Positions 35,954 to 44,475 of a stretch of DNA of 64,000 nt are shown piece after piece. The stretch comes from Brevundimonas sp. 357 (lineage in GTDB: Bacteria > Pseudomonadota > Alphaproteobacteria > Caulobacterales > Caulobacteraceae), in contig NZ_RHWX01000002.1 of the NCBI RefSeq assembly GCF_003938605.1, forward strand, positions 62,001-126,000, given 5' to 3'. The translations under genes and the position numbers were made by a program. The first letter of the stretch is position 1. Every line of letters starts with the position of its first letter. The notes beneath the pieces are model-generated. The model was not told the DNA's origin and did not search any database. It worked only from the letters and a program-made list of their open reading frames with translations.

Positions 35954-35983
35954 CTTCCTTCTCCCCTTGAGGGGAGAAGGAAG
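35954..35983. repeat. Intergenic palindrome between convergent genes
   Basis: Perfect 13-bp inverted repeat CTTCCTTCTCCCC with loop TTGA and its complement, between recN and the convergent next gene. No T tract. Wording of this kind is common in alphaproteobacterial intergenic regions, which suggests a dispersed REP-like element. Confidence 0.6.
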
Positions 35984-35985
35984 AC

Positions 35986-36906
35986 TTAGACCCCCAGGAT
36001 CCAGCCTTCTTCACCCTCGACCTGGGCGATCAGGGCCTCGTCTGCGCTGGCTGGCGGGGCGAAGGCTTTCTGCAGGTCGCCGGCGTCGTCCATGCGGGCG
36101 AAGGCTTCGGCGGCGGCGCGGACCTGGGCCTGGGTCTTGTATTCCTTGACGCCCTCGGCGTTCACGCCGCGCTTGGCCTCGAACATCAGGGGCCAGACTT
36201 CGACGACGACGGCCGACAGGGGCTCGATATCTGCCTCGGTCAGTTCGCGCCAGCCGGTGCCGAAGGGCCAGACGGCGGCCGAGGCGCCCAGCGTATCCAG
36301 CAGGCGGCGCAGCATGGGCACGCCGACCAGGGTCAGACCGCCGATCGCGCCCGCGCCGTGCATCTGCCAGACGCTCTTGGGCGGCAGCTTGTCCTTGCGC
36401 GCGGCCAGTTCGGTGGCGCGGAACTCGGGGATGTCGGCGCCGGCGCCTTCGGGCGGCTTGGTCGTGGTCAGCCAGCGTTGAGCCTGGCTGGCGGGCGCGC
36501 CCCAGAAGGGCCAGGGCTCGTCCGTCATCAGGCGGTTCATCTTGGCCGCGACCTGATAGCGGTTGTTCGAATTGTCGGCCTTGTCGACGATGTTGGCGGC
36601 CAGGAACTTGCCCATGGCGTCCCACGGGCGGCCGTCCAGCTTCAGCCGCGCCGCCGTTCCGGCCGGGAAGCCGAAATCGAAGTCGAAGCCCACCAGCACG
36701 CGATCGCCGCGCTTGCGGTGTTCGGCCAGCAGGTCGCCGATCAGCTTCTCGCCCTCGGCGCGCGTGGCGACGTTATGCGTCTCGGCATAGAGGCGGAAGC
36801 GCACGTCGCGTTTGGCGACGCCGATCCACAGGGTCTGCTCGCCTAGCTTCTTGCCTTCGGCGGCGGTCCAGTTGGCGATGATGTAGGCGTCGAAAAGGCG
36901 GGCCAC
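35986..36906 (-). CDS. Hypothetical protein, possible RNase H-like (DUF429-related) fold
   Basis: 306-aa cytosolic protein. I recall homologues annotated vaguely, including as CbiG, but no cobalamin-synthesis motif is visible. The segments FDAYIIANW near the N-terminus, LVGFDFDFGFPAG at about residue 72, and SAVVVEVWPLMF at about residue 229 resemble the three acidic blocks of DUF429-type RNase H-like proteins. That link is inferred and untested. No signal peptide or membrane segment. It is the last gene of a minus-strand group that starts with xth, 75 nt after the preceding gene. Confidence 0.7.
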   Translation of the reverse strand: MARLFDAYIIANWTAAEGKKLGEQTLWIGVAKRDVRFRLYAETHNVATRAEGEKLIGDLLAEHRKRGDRVLVGFDFDFGFPAGTAARLKLDGRPWDAMGKFLAANIVDKADNSNNRYQVAAKMNRLMTDEPWPFWGAPASQAQRWLTTTKPPEGAGADIPEFRATELAARKDKLPPKSVWQMHGAGAIGGLTLVGVPMLRRLLDTLGASAAVWPFGTGWRELTEADIEPLSAVVVEVWPLMFEAKRGVNAEGVKEYKTQAQVRAAAEAFARMDDAGDLQKAFAPPASADEALIAQVEGEEGWILGV

Positions 36907-36981
36907 GGGGGCTCCTGAAGAAAGAAGCGAAGAACAGGAACGGGGGCTTCTAGCCGCCCTGACTCAAGCCGTGAAGGGCGA

Positions 36982-37524
36982 TCAGCGTTGCATCAGGGCT
37001 TCGACGTGCGACAACCAGCGGCGCCCCAGCCGCAGACCCTCGCCGGGAGAGCGGGTTCCGGTCGCCGTCTCGGCCTCGGAGGCGGGGGCGGTGCGCGATC
37101 CGCTCCATAGGGCCAGCTCGAACTCGGCGTTGTGCGGGTCGGTGAAGATCAACCGCATCACGACCAGTTCGGCGTCGGGCGCGTCGAGGTCAATTTCCTT
37201 GCGGTGCTGGCCGCGCAGGACACGGGCGACCACATGGCCGTCGACGATGATCTCGGCGCCCAGCACTTCCTCGAAGGCGTATACCAGCCCCATCGCGCCG
37301 CGATTCCACAGGACCGCCAGCTGACCGCCATCAAGGTCCAGTCCGGCGGCGCGGCCTTCATGGGCGGACAGGGCCAGGGTGTCGGCCGGAGCGCCCAGCG
37401 CCTTCTTCATCGCCCGCCGCAGTCGCCGCTCGGACTCCATCCACCAGGAAAACAGCAGGACGCCGGTGGTCAGGAAGGCGGCGATCAGGGCGATCAGCAG
37501 AATGGCCCTGAACGTCTCGCCCAT
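36982..37524 (-). CDS. Membrane-anchored hypothetical protein
   Basis: 180-aa protein with one N-terminal membrane helix (ILLIALIAAFLTTGVLLFSWWM) followed by a basic stretch and a mostly beta domain (residues 50-145: GRAAGLDLDGGQLAVLWNRGAMGLVYAFEEVLGAEIIVDGHVVARVLRG...). It could face the cytoplasm. I do not recognise the family. It lies 3 nt downstream of xth on the same strand and is almost certainly cotranscribed with it; that alone does not imply a repair role. Confidence 0.72.
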   Translation of the reverse strand: MGETFRAILLIALIAAFLTTGVLLFSWWMESERRLRRAMKKALGAPADTLALSAHEGRAAGLDLDGGQLAVLWNRGAMGLVYAFEEVLGAEIIVDGHVVARVLRGQHRKEIDLDAPDAELVVMRLIFTDPHNAEFELALWSGSRTAPASEAETATGTRSPGEGLRLGRRWLSHVEALMQR

Positions 37525-37527
37525 GGA

Positions 37528-38313
37528 TCAGGCCTCCAGGTCCAGATCGACCACGACGGGAACGTGATCGCTGGGCTTTTCCATGTCGCGGGCCTCGCGG
37601 TGCGTCTCGATGGCGCGGAAGCGATCGGCGGCCTGGGGCGACAGCAGGGCGAAGTCGATGCGGATGCCGTGGTTTCGCTGCCAGGCGCCTGCCTGATAGT
37701 CCCAGAAGGTGAAGGTTCCGGCGGGCTCGCGGCCCAGTTCGTGGGAATCGGCCAGACCCAGCCATTTCAGCGCACGGAAGGCCTCGCGGCTTTCCGGCTG
37801 GAACAGGGCGTCTTCGGTCCAGGCGGCGGGGTTCTTGGCGTCCTCGGCCTCGGGGATGACGTTGTAGTCGCCGCACAGGGCCAGCGGCTCTTCCAGCGCC
37901 AGCAGCTCGCGTGCGTGGTTCTGCAACCGCTGGAACCACGCCAGCTTATAGGCGAATTTCTCGGTCCCCAGCGGATTGCCGTTGGGCAGGTAGATGGAGG
38001 CCACGCGGATCGGGCGGGGCGCCTCGATCAGGGCCTCCAGATAGCGAGCCTGTTCGTCTGTGTCGTCGCCGGGCAGGCCGCGCCGCACGTCCGACAGCGG
38101 GTATTTCGACAGCAGGGCGACGCCGTTGTAGCTCTTCTGGCCGTGGGTCTCGACGTTGTAGCCCAGGTCTTCGAAGGCCTCGCGCGGGAACTTCTCGTCC
38201 ACGCATTTGATCTCCTGGAAGCAGGCGACGTCGGGGTTGGCGGCCTGAATCCACTCCAGCACCGTAGGCAGGCGGGCGTTGACCGAGTTGACGTTCCAGG
38301 TGGCGATGCGCAT
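37528..38313 (-). CDS. xth: Exodeoxyribonuclease III
   Basis: AP endonuclease/3' exonuclease of the EEP fold (261 aa) for base-excision repair. MRIATWNVNSVNARL at the N-terminus, CFQEIKCVDEKFP (metal Glu), YNGVALLSKYP, CGDYNVIPEAED (Asp, Asn), GTFTFWDYQAGAW, RIDFALLSP and KPSDHVPVVVDLD (catalytic Asp-His) are all visible. ATG at 38313 is chosen because the family motif begins there; a start 9 nt upstream is also possible. First gene of a small minus-strand operon. Confidence 0.96.
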   Translation of the reverse strand: MRIATWNVNSVNARLPTVLEWIQAANPDVACFQEIKCVDEKFPREAFEDLGYNVETHGQKSYNGVALLSKYPLSDVRRGLPGDDTDEQARYLEALIEAPRPIRVASIYLPNGNPLGTEKFAYKLAWFQRLQNHARELLALEEPLALCGDYNVIPEAEDAKNPAAWTEDALFQPESREAFRALKWLGLADSHELGREPAGTFTFWDYQAGAWQRNHGIRIDFALLSPQAADRFRAIETHREARDMEKPSDHVPVVVDLDLEA

Positions 38314-38360
38314 GGGACGCAAGGCTAAGGTGAGCCGCTTCGTTCGGGAAGAGGGGCGGG

Positions 38361-38398
38361 CAAAACAAAGACGCCGCCGGATCGCTCCGACGGCGTCT
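38361..38398 (-). terminator. Terminator of the three-repeat cysteine protein gene
   Basis: On the minus strand, AGACGCCGTCGGA pairs (with one mismatch) with TCCGGCGGCGTCT around GCGA, followed by TTGTTTT. It ends the transcript of the 38421-39425 gene before xth. Confidence 0.75.
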
Positions 38399-38420
38399 GA
38401 TTTTCAGCCTGAACTGAGGA

Positions 38421-39425
38421 TCAGCTGTTCGGCGCGGCGGCCGGAGCCGTGGTCGTCAGCTTGCAGCCGCCGCCGATCTGCGAGGCCGTGGCGCAGGGAT
38501 AGATCTGTTGCACCACGTTTTCGGCGTTCAGGCGCGCAATGACGCCCTCGGCGCCGCTGCAGGCGGCTTCATAGAAGGCGCCGTTGGCGTTGCGGCCCAT
38601 GTAGCGGGCTTGCGACACGTCGCACGAGGCGGCGTCCGAACCAGCGAGCAGGGCCTTTACGGTGGCGGCCTGTTCCTGCGGAGTGGTGAAGCGGCAGGTT
38701 GAGCCGGCCGAGGCCAGTTCCAGGCAGTTCGCGACTTCCCAGCCGTTGGCGCCCTTGTTGATCTGGGCGCCGTCCACGCCGACGCAGCCGATTTCATAGA
38801 CGACGGCGCCGCCCGGCTTGGCGCCGATGATGCCGCCCTGGTCAACGGTGCAGGGCAGGCCGGCTTCCTTGGCGAAGGCGGTGAAGACGGCCATGGCGTT
38901 GTCATTGGCCGGCAAGGAGCACTGGGTGCCGACATCGGCGTTGGGATCGCGCGCTCGCGTTTGTTCGGCTGATGACGCCAACACCAAGCAGTCCATTGCC
39001 TGAGGCGGCGTGGAAGCAAGAATGATATAGCCAGGTCCGCTAGCGCAGGCCGCCTCGTAAATCTTTGTCTTGTCAGCCGTTTGGCCAAGCAACTTGGCCT
39101 CTGTGATTTGGCATTGCGTGCCCGTGGCTGCAAACAGCGTTTCCGCTTCAGCCTTGATTGTAGCGGGATCTACCGCTGCGGCTTCAGCTTGCGCGCGTGC
39201 GCGGGCGTCGGCCTGGGCGCGACGGTTTCCACGGACGCGGCTTGCACTGGTATCGCGCGTGCCCGCCACAGGATTGGGATCGACCGAGCTGCCCGGGGCC
39301 GCGCGTCCGCCGTGCTCAAGATTGCTGGATTGACCGAGCGAGGACTGTGCAAGCGATGTTTCCGACGCTGCCATGACGAGAACCATCGCGCCCGCGGCGG
39401 CGAGAGCAAGGCGAGATTTGAACAT
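38421..39425 (-). CDS. Exported protein with three cysteine-containing repeats
   Basis: 334-aa secreted or periplasmic protein with a signal peptide (MFKSRLALAAAGAMVLVMAASETSLA), a basic Ala/Arg linker (about 65-85), then three tandem repeats of about 75 residues. Each has an entry cysteine with a YE-x-x-C partner and a later pair: CQITEAKLLG...YEAACASG...MDCLVLASS; CTVDQGGIIG...YEIGCVG...NCLELASAGSTC; CDVSQARYMG...YEAACSG...YPCATASQIGGGC. Regular disulfides are likely. I do not recognise the family. It ends with its own terminator. Confidence 0.75.
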   Translation of the reverse strand: MFKSRLALAAAGAMVLVMAASETSLAQSSLGQSSNLEHGGRAAPGSSVDPNPVAGTRDTSASRVRGNRRAQADARARAQAEAAAVDPATIKAEAETLFAATGTQCQITEAKLLGQTADKTKIYEAACASGPGYIILASTPPQAMDCLVLASSAEQTRARDPNADVGTQCSLPANDNAMAVFTAFAKEAGLPCTVDQGGIIGAKPGGAVVYEIGCVGVDGAQINKGANGWEVANCLELASAGSTCRFTTPQEQAATVKALLAGSDAASCDVSQARYMGRNANGAFYEAACSGAEGVIARLNAENVVQQIYPCATASQIGGGCKLTTTAPAAAPNS

Positions 39426-39570
39426 TTTGAGACTCCGAGGCTGCCGGAATTTTGAAGCGATAAGCCTTGGGCGGAGAGCTGCGTGCGGTCAAGTCTGCGA
39501 TCGTCGGCGAAAGTCGGTTGGCATGTCGTTCTTTTGGGCATACGCAGTACAGTATTCAAAGGAGACTGAC

Positions 39571-40644
39571 TTGGCGGATGGCGTTCCAGCGGCTGAACCT
39601 GACATAAGGCGCGGACTGACCTACCCCTTTGCGGCGGTTCCCGTGACGGGTGAGGCGGTTTCGGTTGCGCCCGGCGTGCTGTGGCTGCGTCTGCCGCTGC
39701 CGATGGCCCTTGATCATATCAATCTCTACGCCATTGAGGATGACGGGGGCTGGACGGTTATCGACGCCGGGCTGGCGACGAAGGTTTCGCGGGCGGGGTG
39801 GGACCAGGCTCTGGCAGGGGCCTTCGGCGGCCGCCCGATCACGCGCGTCGTCTGCACCCATATGCACCCTGATCACATCGGTCTGGCGGGCTGGCTGTGC
39901 GAACGGTTCGACGCGCCGTTGCTGATGTCGCGCACCGAATATGTGACGGCGCGGATGTTGATCGGCGACGAAGCCCTGGGGCCGCCGGCGGGGGCCGAGG
40001 CCTTCTATCGCGCGGCGGGCTGGTCGGACGCGCAGATCACGCACTGGCGCGCCGGTTATGGCGGCTTCAGCCGCATGGTTCAGGATTTCCCGCGTGATTA
40101 TCGTCGGCTGCAGGACGACGATGTTCTGAGCATCGGCGGAGACGACTGGCGCGTGGTCATCGGCGAGGGACACAGTCCAGAACACGTCTGTCTGTGGCGC
40201 GAGAAGGACGGCGTCTTCATCGCGGGTGATCAGATCCTGCCGCGCATTTCCTCCAACATCTCGATCTGGCCGACGGAGCCGCAGGCCGATCCGCTGGGCG
40301 ACTGGCTGCGCTCGCTGGCGGCGCTGAAGGAGCGCCTGCCGGGCGATTTGCTGGTACTGCCGTCGCACGGGGAGCCGTTCCACGGCGTAACCCTGCGGCT
40401 GGAGGCGCTGATGCGCGGGCATGAGGTGGCGCTGAAACGGCTGGAGAAGACGCTGCGGACGCCGTGCCGCGCCGTGGACGTGTTCGGCGCCCTGTTCGCG
40501 CGCCCGGTCGGCGACGCCGTGCTGGGCATGGCGACCGGCGAGGCGCTGGCGCATCTAAACTATCTTGAACGCCAGGGACGGGTCCGCCGCGCGCGGGACG
40601 AGGACGGCGTCGACTGGTGGAGCCTTTTGGAGACAGGCCAATGA
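39571..40644 (+). CDS. MBL-fold metallo-hydrolase
   Basis: Metallo-beta-lactamase-fold hydrolase (357 aa). The metal motif is THMHPDHIGLAG; further ligands are in EGHSPEHVCLW, GDQILPRISSNI and LPSHGEPFHG. The C-terminal part (RPVGDAVLGMATGEALAHLNYLERQGRVRR) looks like the small winged domain of LACTB2-like enzymes. The TTG start at 39571 is supported by AAGGAG six bases upstream; an ATG at 39523 lacks one. The stop overlaps the start of the enoyl-CoA hydratase gene (ATGA), so the two are coupled; a thioester or lactone substrate is plausible but unproven. Confidence 0.85.
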   Translation: MADGVPAAEPDIRRGLTYPFAAVPVTGEAVSVAPGVLWLRLPLPMALDHINLYAIEDDGGWTVIDAGLATKVSRAGWDQALAGAFGGRPITRVVCTHMHPDHIGLAGWLCERFDAPLLMSRTEYVTARMLIGDEALGPPAGAEAFYRAAGWSDAQITHWRAGYGGFSRMVQDFPRDYRRLQDDDVLSIGGDDWRVVIGEGHSPEHVCLWREKDGVFIAGDQILPRISSNISIWPTEPQADPLGDWLRSLAALKERLPGDLLVLPSHGEPFHGVTLRLEALMRGHEVALKRLEKTLRTPCRAVDVFGALFARPVGDAVLGMATGEALAHLNYLERQGRVRRARDEDGVDWWSLLETGQ

Positions 40645-41414
40645 GCGAACATATCCGGACCCAACTGGAAGGCGGCGTCCTGACGGTCGTCTTCGACCGC
40701 GCGGACAAGAAGAACGCCATCACCCAGGCCATGTACACGGCCCTGGCCGACGCGACGGAGAAGGCGAAGGCGGACGACGCCGTGCGCGTCATCCTGTTTC
40801 GCAGCGAGGGGGATTCCTTCTCGGCGGGCAATGACATCGCCGACTTCATTTCCCTGGGTCAGACGCCGGGCGATCTGGTCGAGATGGGGGTGTTCCGTTT
40901 CCTGAAGGCCTTGGCCGACCTGGACAAGCCCGCCGTCGCGGCTGTGCGCGGCCGGGCGGTGGGCATCGGCCTGACTCTGCTGTTGCACTGCGATATGGTG
41001 GTGGTGGCCGAGGACGCCCTGCTGTCCGTGCCCTTCGTCAACCTGGCCCTGGCCCCGGAAGCCGCGTCTTCGCTGCTGCTGGGCGCCAATATCGGCCACC
41101 AGCGCGCCTTTGAACTGTTCGCCCTGGGCGAGGCGATCGACGGCAGGACGGCGCTGGCCTGGGGCCTGGCCAACCGCGCGGTTCCGGCCGATCAGGTCGA
41201 GGCGACGGCGGCGGACCTGGCGGCCAAGCTGGCGGCGCGTGCGCCCAACTCCGTCCGCAAGACCAAGGCGTTGATGCGCAACGCGGAGCTGTTGTGGACG
41301 GTGATGCAGCGCGAGGCCGAGGCCTTTGGTTCGCAGATGCGCAGCCCCGAGGCGATGGAGGCCTTCATGGCCTTCAGCCAGAAGCGGGCGCCGGACTTCT
41401 CCAAGCAGGGCTGA
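40641..41414 (+). CDS. Enoyl-CoA hydratase/isomerase family protein
   Basis: Crotonase-fold enzyme of 257 aa. The oxyanion-hole segments are SEGDSFSAGNDIADF and AAVRGRAVGIGLTLLLHCDMVVVAEDALLSVPFVNLALAPEA. The usual hydratase glutamates are not clearly both present (LAPEAASS), so the precise reaction (hydratase, isomerase or other) cannot be named. It is coupled by ATGA overlap to the MBL hydrolase, suggesting a small acyl-CoA or aromatic degradation unit. Confidence 0.88.
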   Translation: MSEHIRTQLEGGVLTVVFDRADKKNAITQAMYTALADATEKAKADDAVRVILFRSEGDSFSAGNDIADFISLGQTPGDLVEMGVFRFLKALADLDKPAVAAVRGRAVGIGLTLLLHCDMVVVAEDALLSVPFVNLALAPEAASSLLLGANIGHQRAFELFALGEAIDGRTALAWGLANRAVPADQVEATAADLAAKLAARAPNSVRKTKALMRNAELLWTVMQREAEAFGSQMRSPEAMEAFMAFSQKRAPDFSKQG

Positions 41415-41477
41415 CTTCCCGCCATTTCGCCGAAAATCGCGATTGATTCGAGGGGCGCGGGGTACTAGGGGCCGCGC

Positions 41478-41990
41478 ATGAACGCCGCGCCTGCCTCCGC
41501 CCCTGAAAACGACCCGCAGATCGCGGGGGCGATCACGCGTGAGACGACGGCTGATGCGGCCGCTGTCGACGCCCTGGTCATCGCCGCCTTCGGTCCCGGC
41601 CGTTTCGCCAAGACGGCCGAGCGTCTGCGCGAGCGCGCGCCGCTGGCGGCGGGGTTCTGCCTGTATGAAGGCGGTCGACTGATCGGCTCGGTGCGGCTGT
41701 GGTCGATCCTGACGGGCGAGGCGCGTTCGGTCTTCCTGGGGCCCATCGCCGTGGACAAGGCCAGCCGCAGCTCCGGGCTGGGCGGCGAACTGGTGCGGGC
41801 CTGTATCGAGGAGGCGAAGGCGCTGGGGCTGGACGGCGTCCTGCTGGTCGGTGATCCGCCTTATTTCTCGCGTTTCGGATTCACGCCTGCGCCCGACGCC
41901 GTGCTGCCGGGGCCGGTGGATCAGCGGCGAGTGATGTGGCTGCCCTTCACCGCAGCGGCGCCGGTCGGAGCGGTTCGCCCCGACGCCTGA
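41478..41990 (+). CDS. GNAT family N-acetyltransferase
   Basis: 170-aa acyl-CoA transferase of the YhbS-like branch. The GNAT core is visible: VFLGPIAVDKASRSSGLGGELVRACIEEAKALGLDGVLLVGDPPYFSRFGF, where RSSGLGG binds the CoA pyrophosphate. No substrate can be assigned. It lies 63 nt after the enoyl-CoA hydratase and 48 nt before the DUF1285 gene on the same strand. Confidence 0.87.
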   Translation: MNAAPASAPENDPQIAGAITRETTADAAAVDALVIAAFGPGRFAKTAERLRERAPLAAGFCLYEGGRLIGSVRLWSILTGEARSVFLGPIAVDKASRSSGLGGELVRACIEEAKALGLDGVLLVGDPPYFSRFGFTPAPDAVLPGPVDQRRVMWLPFTAAAPVGAVRPDA

Positions 41991-42038
41991 GCCGGGCGCA
42001 GCCTTCCTTTGCGAGGCGACGCATCCCATAGTTCGGAT

Positions 42039-42599
42039 ATGACGAACCCACCGACATCCTCGGGTCTGACAGGCGTGGCCGAGGCTGCGCGACAGGCGCC
42101 GGGGCGTGGCCTGCCGCCGGTGCATCTGTGGCATCCTGAGCATTGCGGCGAGATCGACATCCTGATCCGCGCCGACGGCGTGTGGATGCATGAGGGCTCG
42201 CCCATCGGTCGGGCTGAACTGGTGCGGTTGTTCTCGACGGTGCTGAGGAATGACCCGGACGGCTATCATCTGGTCACGCCGGTCGAGAAGCTGAAGATCG
42301 CGGTCGAAGACCTGCCGTTCCGCGCTGTGGCGGTGCGCGAAGAAGACGACGCCCTGGTCTTCACCACGGATCAGGGCGACGAGGCCGCCGTTGGTCCCGA
42401 ACACGCCATCGTCGTCGAGACGGACGCGACGACCGGCGAGCCTGCGCCGCGTGTCCATGTGCGGGGCGACCTGTGGGCGCGGATCGCGCGGCCGGTCTTC
42501 TATGAACTGGTCGAACGGGCGCAGGAGGCGGACGGGCGCTTGGCCGTGCGGTCGGGCGGGATGACGTTTCCGCTGGGGCCGGAAGGGGCGGGCCTGTGA
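42039..42599 (+). CDS. DUF1285 domain protein
   Basis: 186-aa protein. The DUF1285 signature is clear: HLWHPEHCGEIDILIRADGVWMHEGSPIGRAELVRLFSTVLRNDPDGYHLVTPVEKLKIAVEDLPF. The fold is known from structural genomics but its role is not established. The start at 42039 was chosen because the conserved region follows directly and the upstream sequence is not conserved in character. The stop overlaps the GTG start of the Nudix gene. Gene order DUF1285-Nudix-CCA is frequent in Alphaproteobacteria, as I recall. Confidence 0.88.
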   Translation: MTNPPTSSGLTGVAEAARQAPGRGLPPVHLWHPEHCGEIDILIRADGVWMHEGSPIGRAELVRLFSTVLRNDPDGYHLVTPVEKLKIAVEDLPFRAVAVREEDDALVFTTDQGDEAAVGPEHAIVVETDATTGEPAPRVHVRGDLWARIARPVFYELVERAQEADGRLAVRSGGMTFPLGPEGAGL

Positions 42600-43270
42600 C
42601 ATGCAACAGCTTGAAGGCGCGTCTTCAGGCGCGGCTGGACCCGGTGTCCGACTGGTCGCCCGAGCGTGTGGCGGTGCGGTCCGACTATGACCTTAACCCC
42701 GATTTCAGCCGCCCGAAGGTCAAGCTGAGGCCCGCGGCGGTGCTGATCCCCATCATCGAGCGTGACGATGGTCCCAGCGTGCTGCTGACGCGCCGATCCG
42801 ACAGTCTGGCCAGCCATACGGGGCAGATCGCCTTTGCGGGCGGACGGCTCGATGCAGGCGAGACGGCGCTGGACGCGGCCCTGCGCGAAGCGTGGGAGGA
42901 GATCGCGCTGGACCCCGCCGTGGTTGAACCTCTGGGGCTGGGCGATCCCTATGAGACGGGCACCGGCTTTCTGGTGACGCCGGTGGTTGGCTGGCTGACG
43001 GCGCCGCCGGTCGTCACCGCCTCGCCCGCCGAGGTGGCCGAGGTGTTCGAGGCGCCGTGGGACTTCCTGATGGACCCGGTGAACCATCGACGCGACTATT
43101 ACGATCAGGAGAACGGGCCGCGCCGTTGGTTCTGGGCCATGCCCTATCGCGAGCGCTACATCTGGGGCGCGACGGCGGGTATTCTGAAGGGGCTGTTCAA
43201 CCGGCTCTATGGCGAAGAGGCTGCGCCGCATCAGGCCGCCGAGGCCGATGCGACCGAGAGCGTCGAATGA
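42596..43270 (+). CDS. Nudix hydrolase, probable CoA pyrophosphatase
   Basis: 224-aa Nudix enzyme. The Nudix box is GGRLDAGETALDAALREAWEEI, preceded by VLLTRRSDSLASHTGQIAFAGG, the pattern of the NudL/CoAse group that hydrolyses CoA to phosphopantetheine and 3',5'-ADP. The GTG start at 42596 overlaps the DUF1285 stop (GTGA), and the gene's own stop overlaps the CCA-transferase start (ATGA), so three genes are translationally linked. Confidence 0.9.
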   Translation: MTCNSLKARLQARLDPVSDWSPERVAVRSDYDLNPDFSRPKVKLRPAAVLIPIIERDDGPSVLLTRRSDSLASHTGQIAFAGGRLDAGETALDAALREAWEEIALDPAVVEPLGLGDPYETGTGFLVTPVVGWLTAPPVVTASPAEVAEVFEAPWDFLMDPVNHRRDYYDQENGPRRWFWAMPYRERYIWGATAGILKGLFNRLYGEEAAPHQAAEADATESVE

Positions 43271-44475
43271 GCCGTGTCCTTGAGGGCCAGGACTGGCTGA
43301 CCGCGAGCGCTACCCGCGCGGTGATGGCGGCGCTGGCGGCGGCGGGCGGGGCGGACTGCGCCCGCTTCGTCGGCGGCTGCGTGCGCAACGCCGTGCTGGG
43401 CGCGCCGATCGACGACGTGGACATCGCCACCGTGCTGACGCCCGAGGCGGTGGTCAGGGCGCTGAAGGCGGCGGGCCTGAAGAGCGTGCCGACCGGCATG
43501 GAGCACGGCACGGTGACGGCCATATCGGAGCGCCAGCCGTTCGAGATCACCACCCTGCGCCGGGACATCTCGACCGACGGTCGCCGCGCCACGGTCGCCT
43601 TCACCGACGACTGGGCCGAGGATGCGGCGCGACGGGATTTCCGCCTGAACGCCCTTTATGCCGATGCGCAGGGCGTGATCCTGGACCCCACGGGCGCGGG
43701 GTATGAGGATGCTCTGGCCGGGCGGATCGTCTTCGTCGGCGAGCCGGAGCAGCGCATCCGTGAGGACTATCTGCGCATCCTGCGCTTCTATCGCTTCTTC
43801 GCCTGGTATGGACGCGGCGCGCCGGATGCGGCGGCCGTGGCGGCCTGCGCGGCCCTGGCTAAGGGCGTAGAGCAGCTGTCGGCCGAGCGGGTGTCGAAGG
43901 AGCTTCTAAAGCTGCTGGCCGCGCCCGACCCGCGCGCGGCGGTGCGGCTGATGGATCAGGCGGGCGTGCTGGGGCGGTTGGCGCCGCAGCCCGAGAGTCT
44001 GGCGCTGTTCGAGGCGATGGCCGGAATCAGCGCGAACCCGGTTCTGCGTCTGTCGGCCCTGTTGCCGGATGACGCGGAGGCCGTGCGCGCAGCGGCGCTG
44101 AAGCTGCGGCTGTCGAACGCCCAGCGGGACCGACTGGTCGAGGCGGTCGCCGAACGCATTGACCCGGAAATGAGCGAAGTCGAGGCGCGCGCCGTCCTCT
44201 GGCGCGCCGGGCGTCAGGCGGTGGAGGATCGGCTTTATCGCGCCTGGGCCAAGGGCGCGGACTCCGGAGCGGTGCGACGTCTGCTGGCGCTGGCGGCGGA
44301 CTGGACGCCGCCGAAGCTGCCGGTGGGGGGCAAGGATCTGGCGCGACTGGGCCTGGCGCCGGGGCCGCAGACGGGGCGGCTGCTGAAGGCCTTTGAAGAG
44401 AGCTGGATCGCTGATGATTTCCCCGACCACGGACATGAGGCGCGGCTGAAGGCCCTTATGGCTCGGCCCGACTGA
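43267..44475 (+). CDS. CCA tRNA nucleotidyltransferase
   Basis: Class II nucleotidyltransferase (402 aa) that adds or repairs the 3' CCA of tRNA. The catalytic head is FVGGCVRNAVLGAPIDDVDIAT with two metal aspartates. TTLRRDISTDGRRATVAFTDDWAEDAARRDFRLNALYAD is the nucleotide-selection region, with DPTGAGYEDALAGRIVFVGEPEQRIREDYLRILRFYRFFA after it. The start overlaps the Nudix stop. Its C-terminal end overlaps the convergent EEP gene by 20 nt. Confidence 0.93.
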   Translation: MSRVLEGQDWLTASATRAVMAALAAAGGADCARFVGGCVRNAVLGAPIDDVDIATVLTPEAVVRALKAAGLKSVPTGMEHGTVTAISERQPFEITTLRRDISTDGRRATVAFTDDWAEDAARRDFRLNALYADAQGVILDPTGAGYEDALAGRIVFVGEPEQRIREDYLRILRFYRFFAWYGRGAPDAAAVAACAALAKGVEQLSAERVSKELLKLLAAPDPRAAVRLMDQAGVLGRLAPQPESLALFEAMAGISANPVLRLSALLPDDAEAVRAAALKLRLSNAQRDRLVEAVAERIDPEMSEVEARAVLWRAGRQAVEDRLYRAWAKGADSGAVRRLLALAADWTPPKLPVGGKDLARLGLAPGPQTGRLLKAFEESWIADDFPDHGHEARLKALMARPD

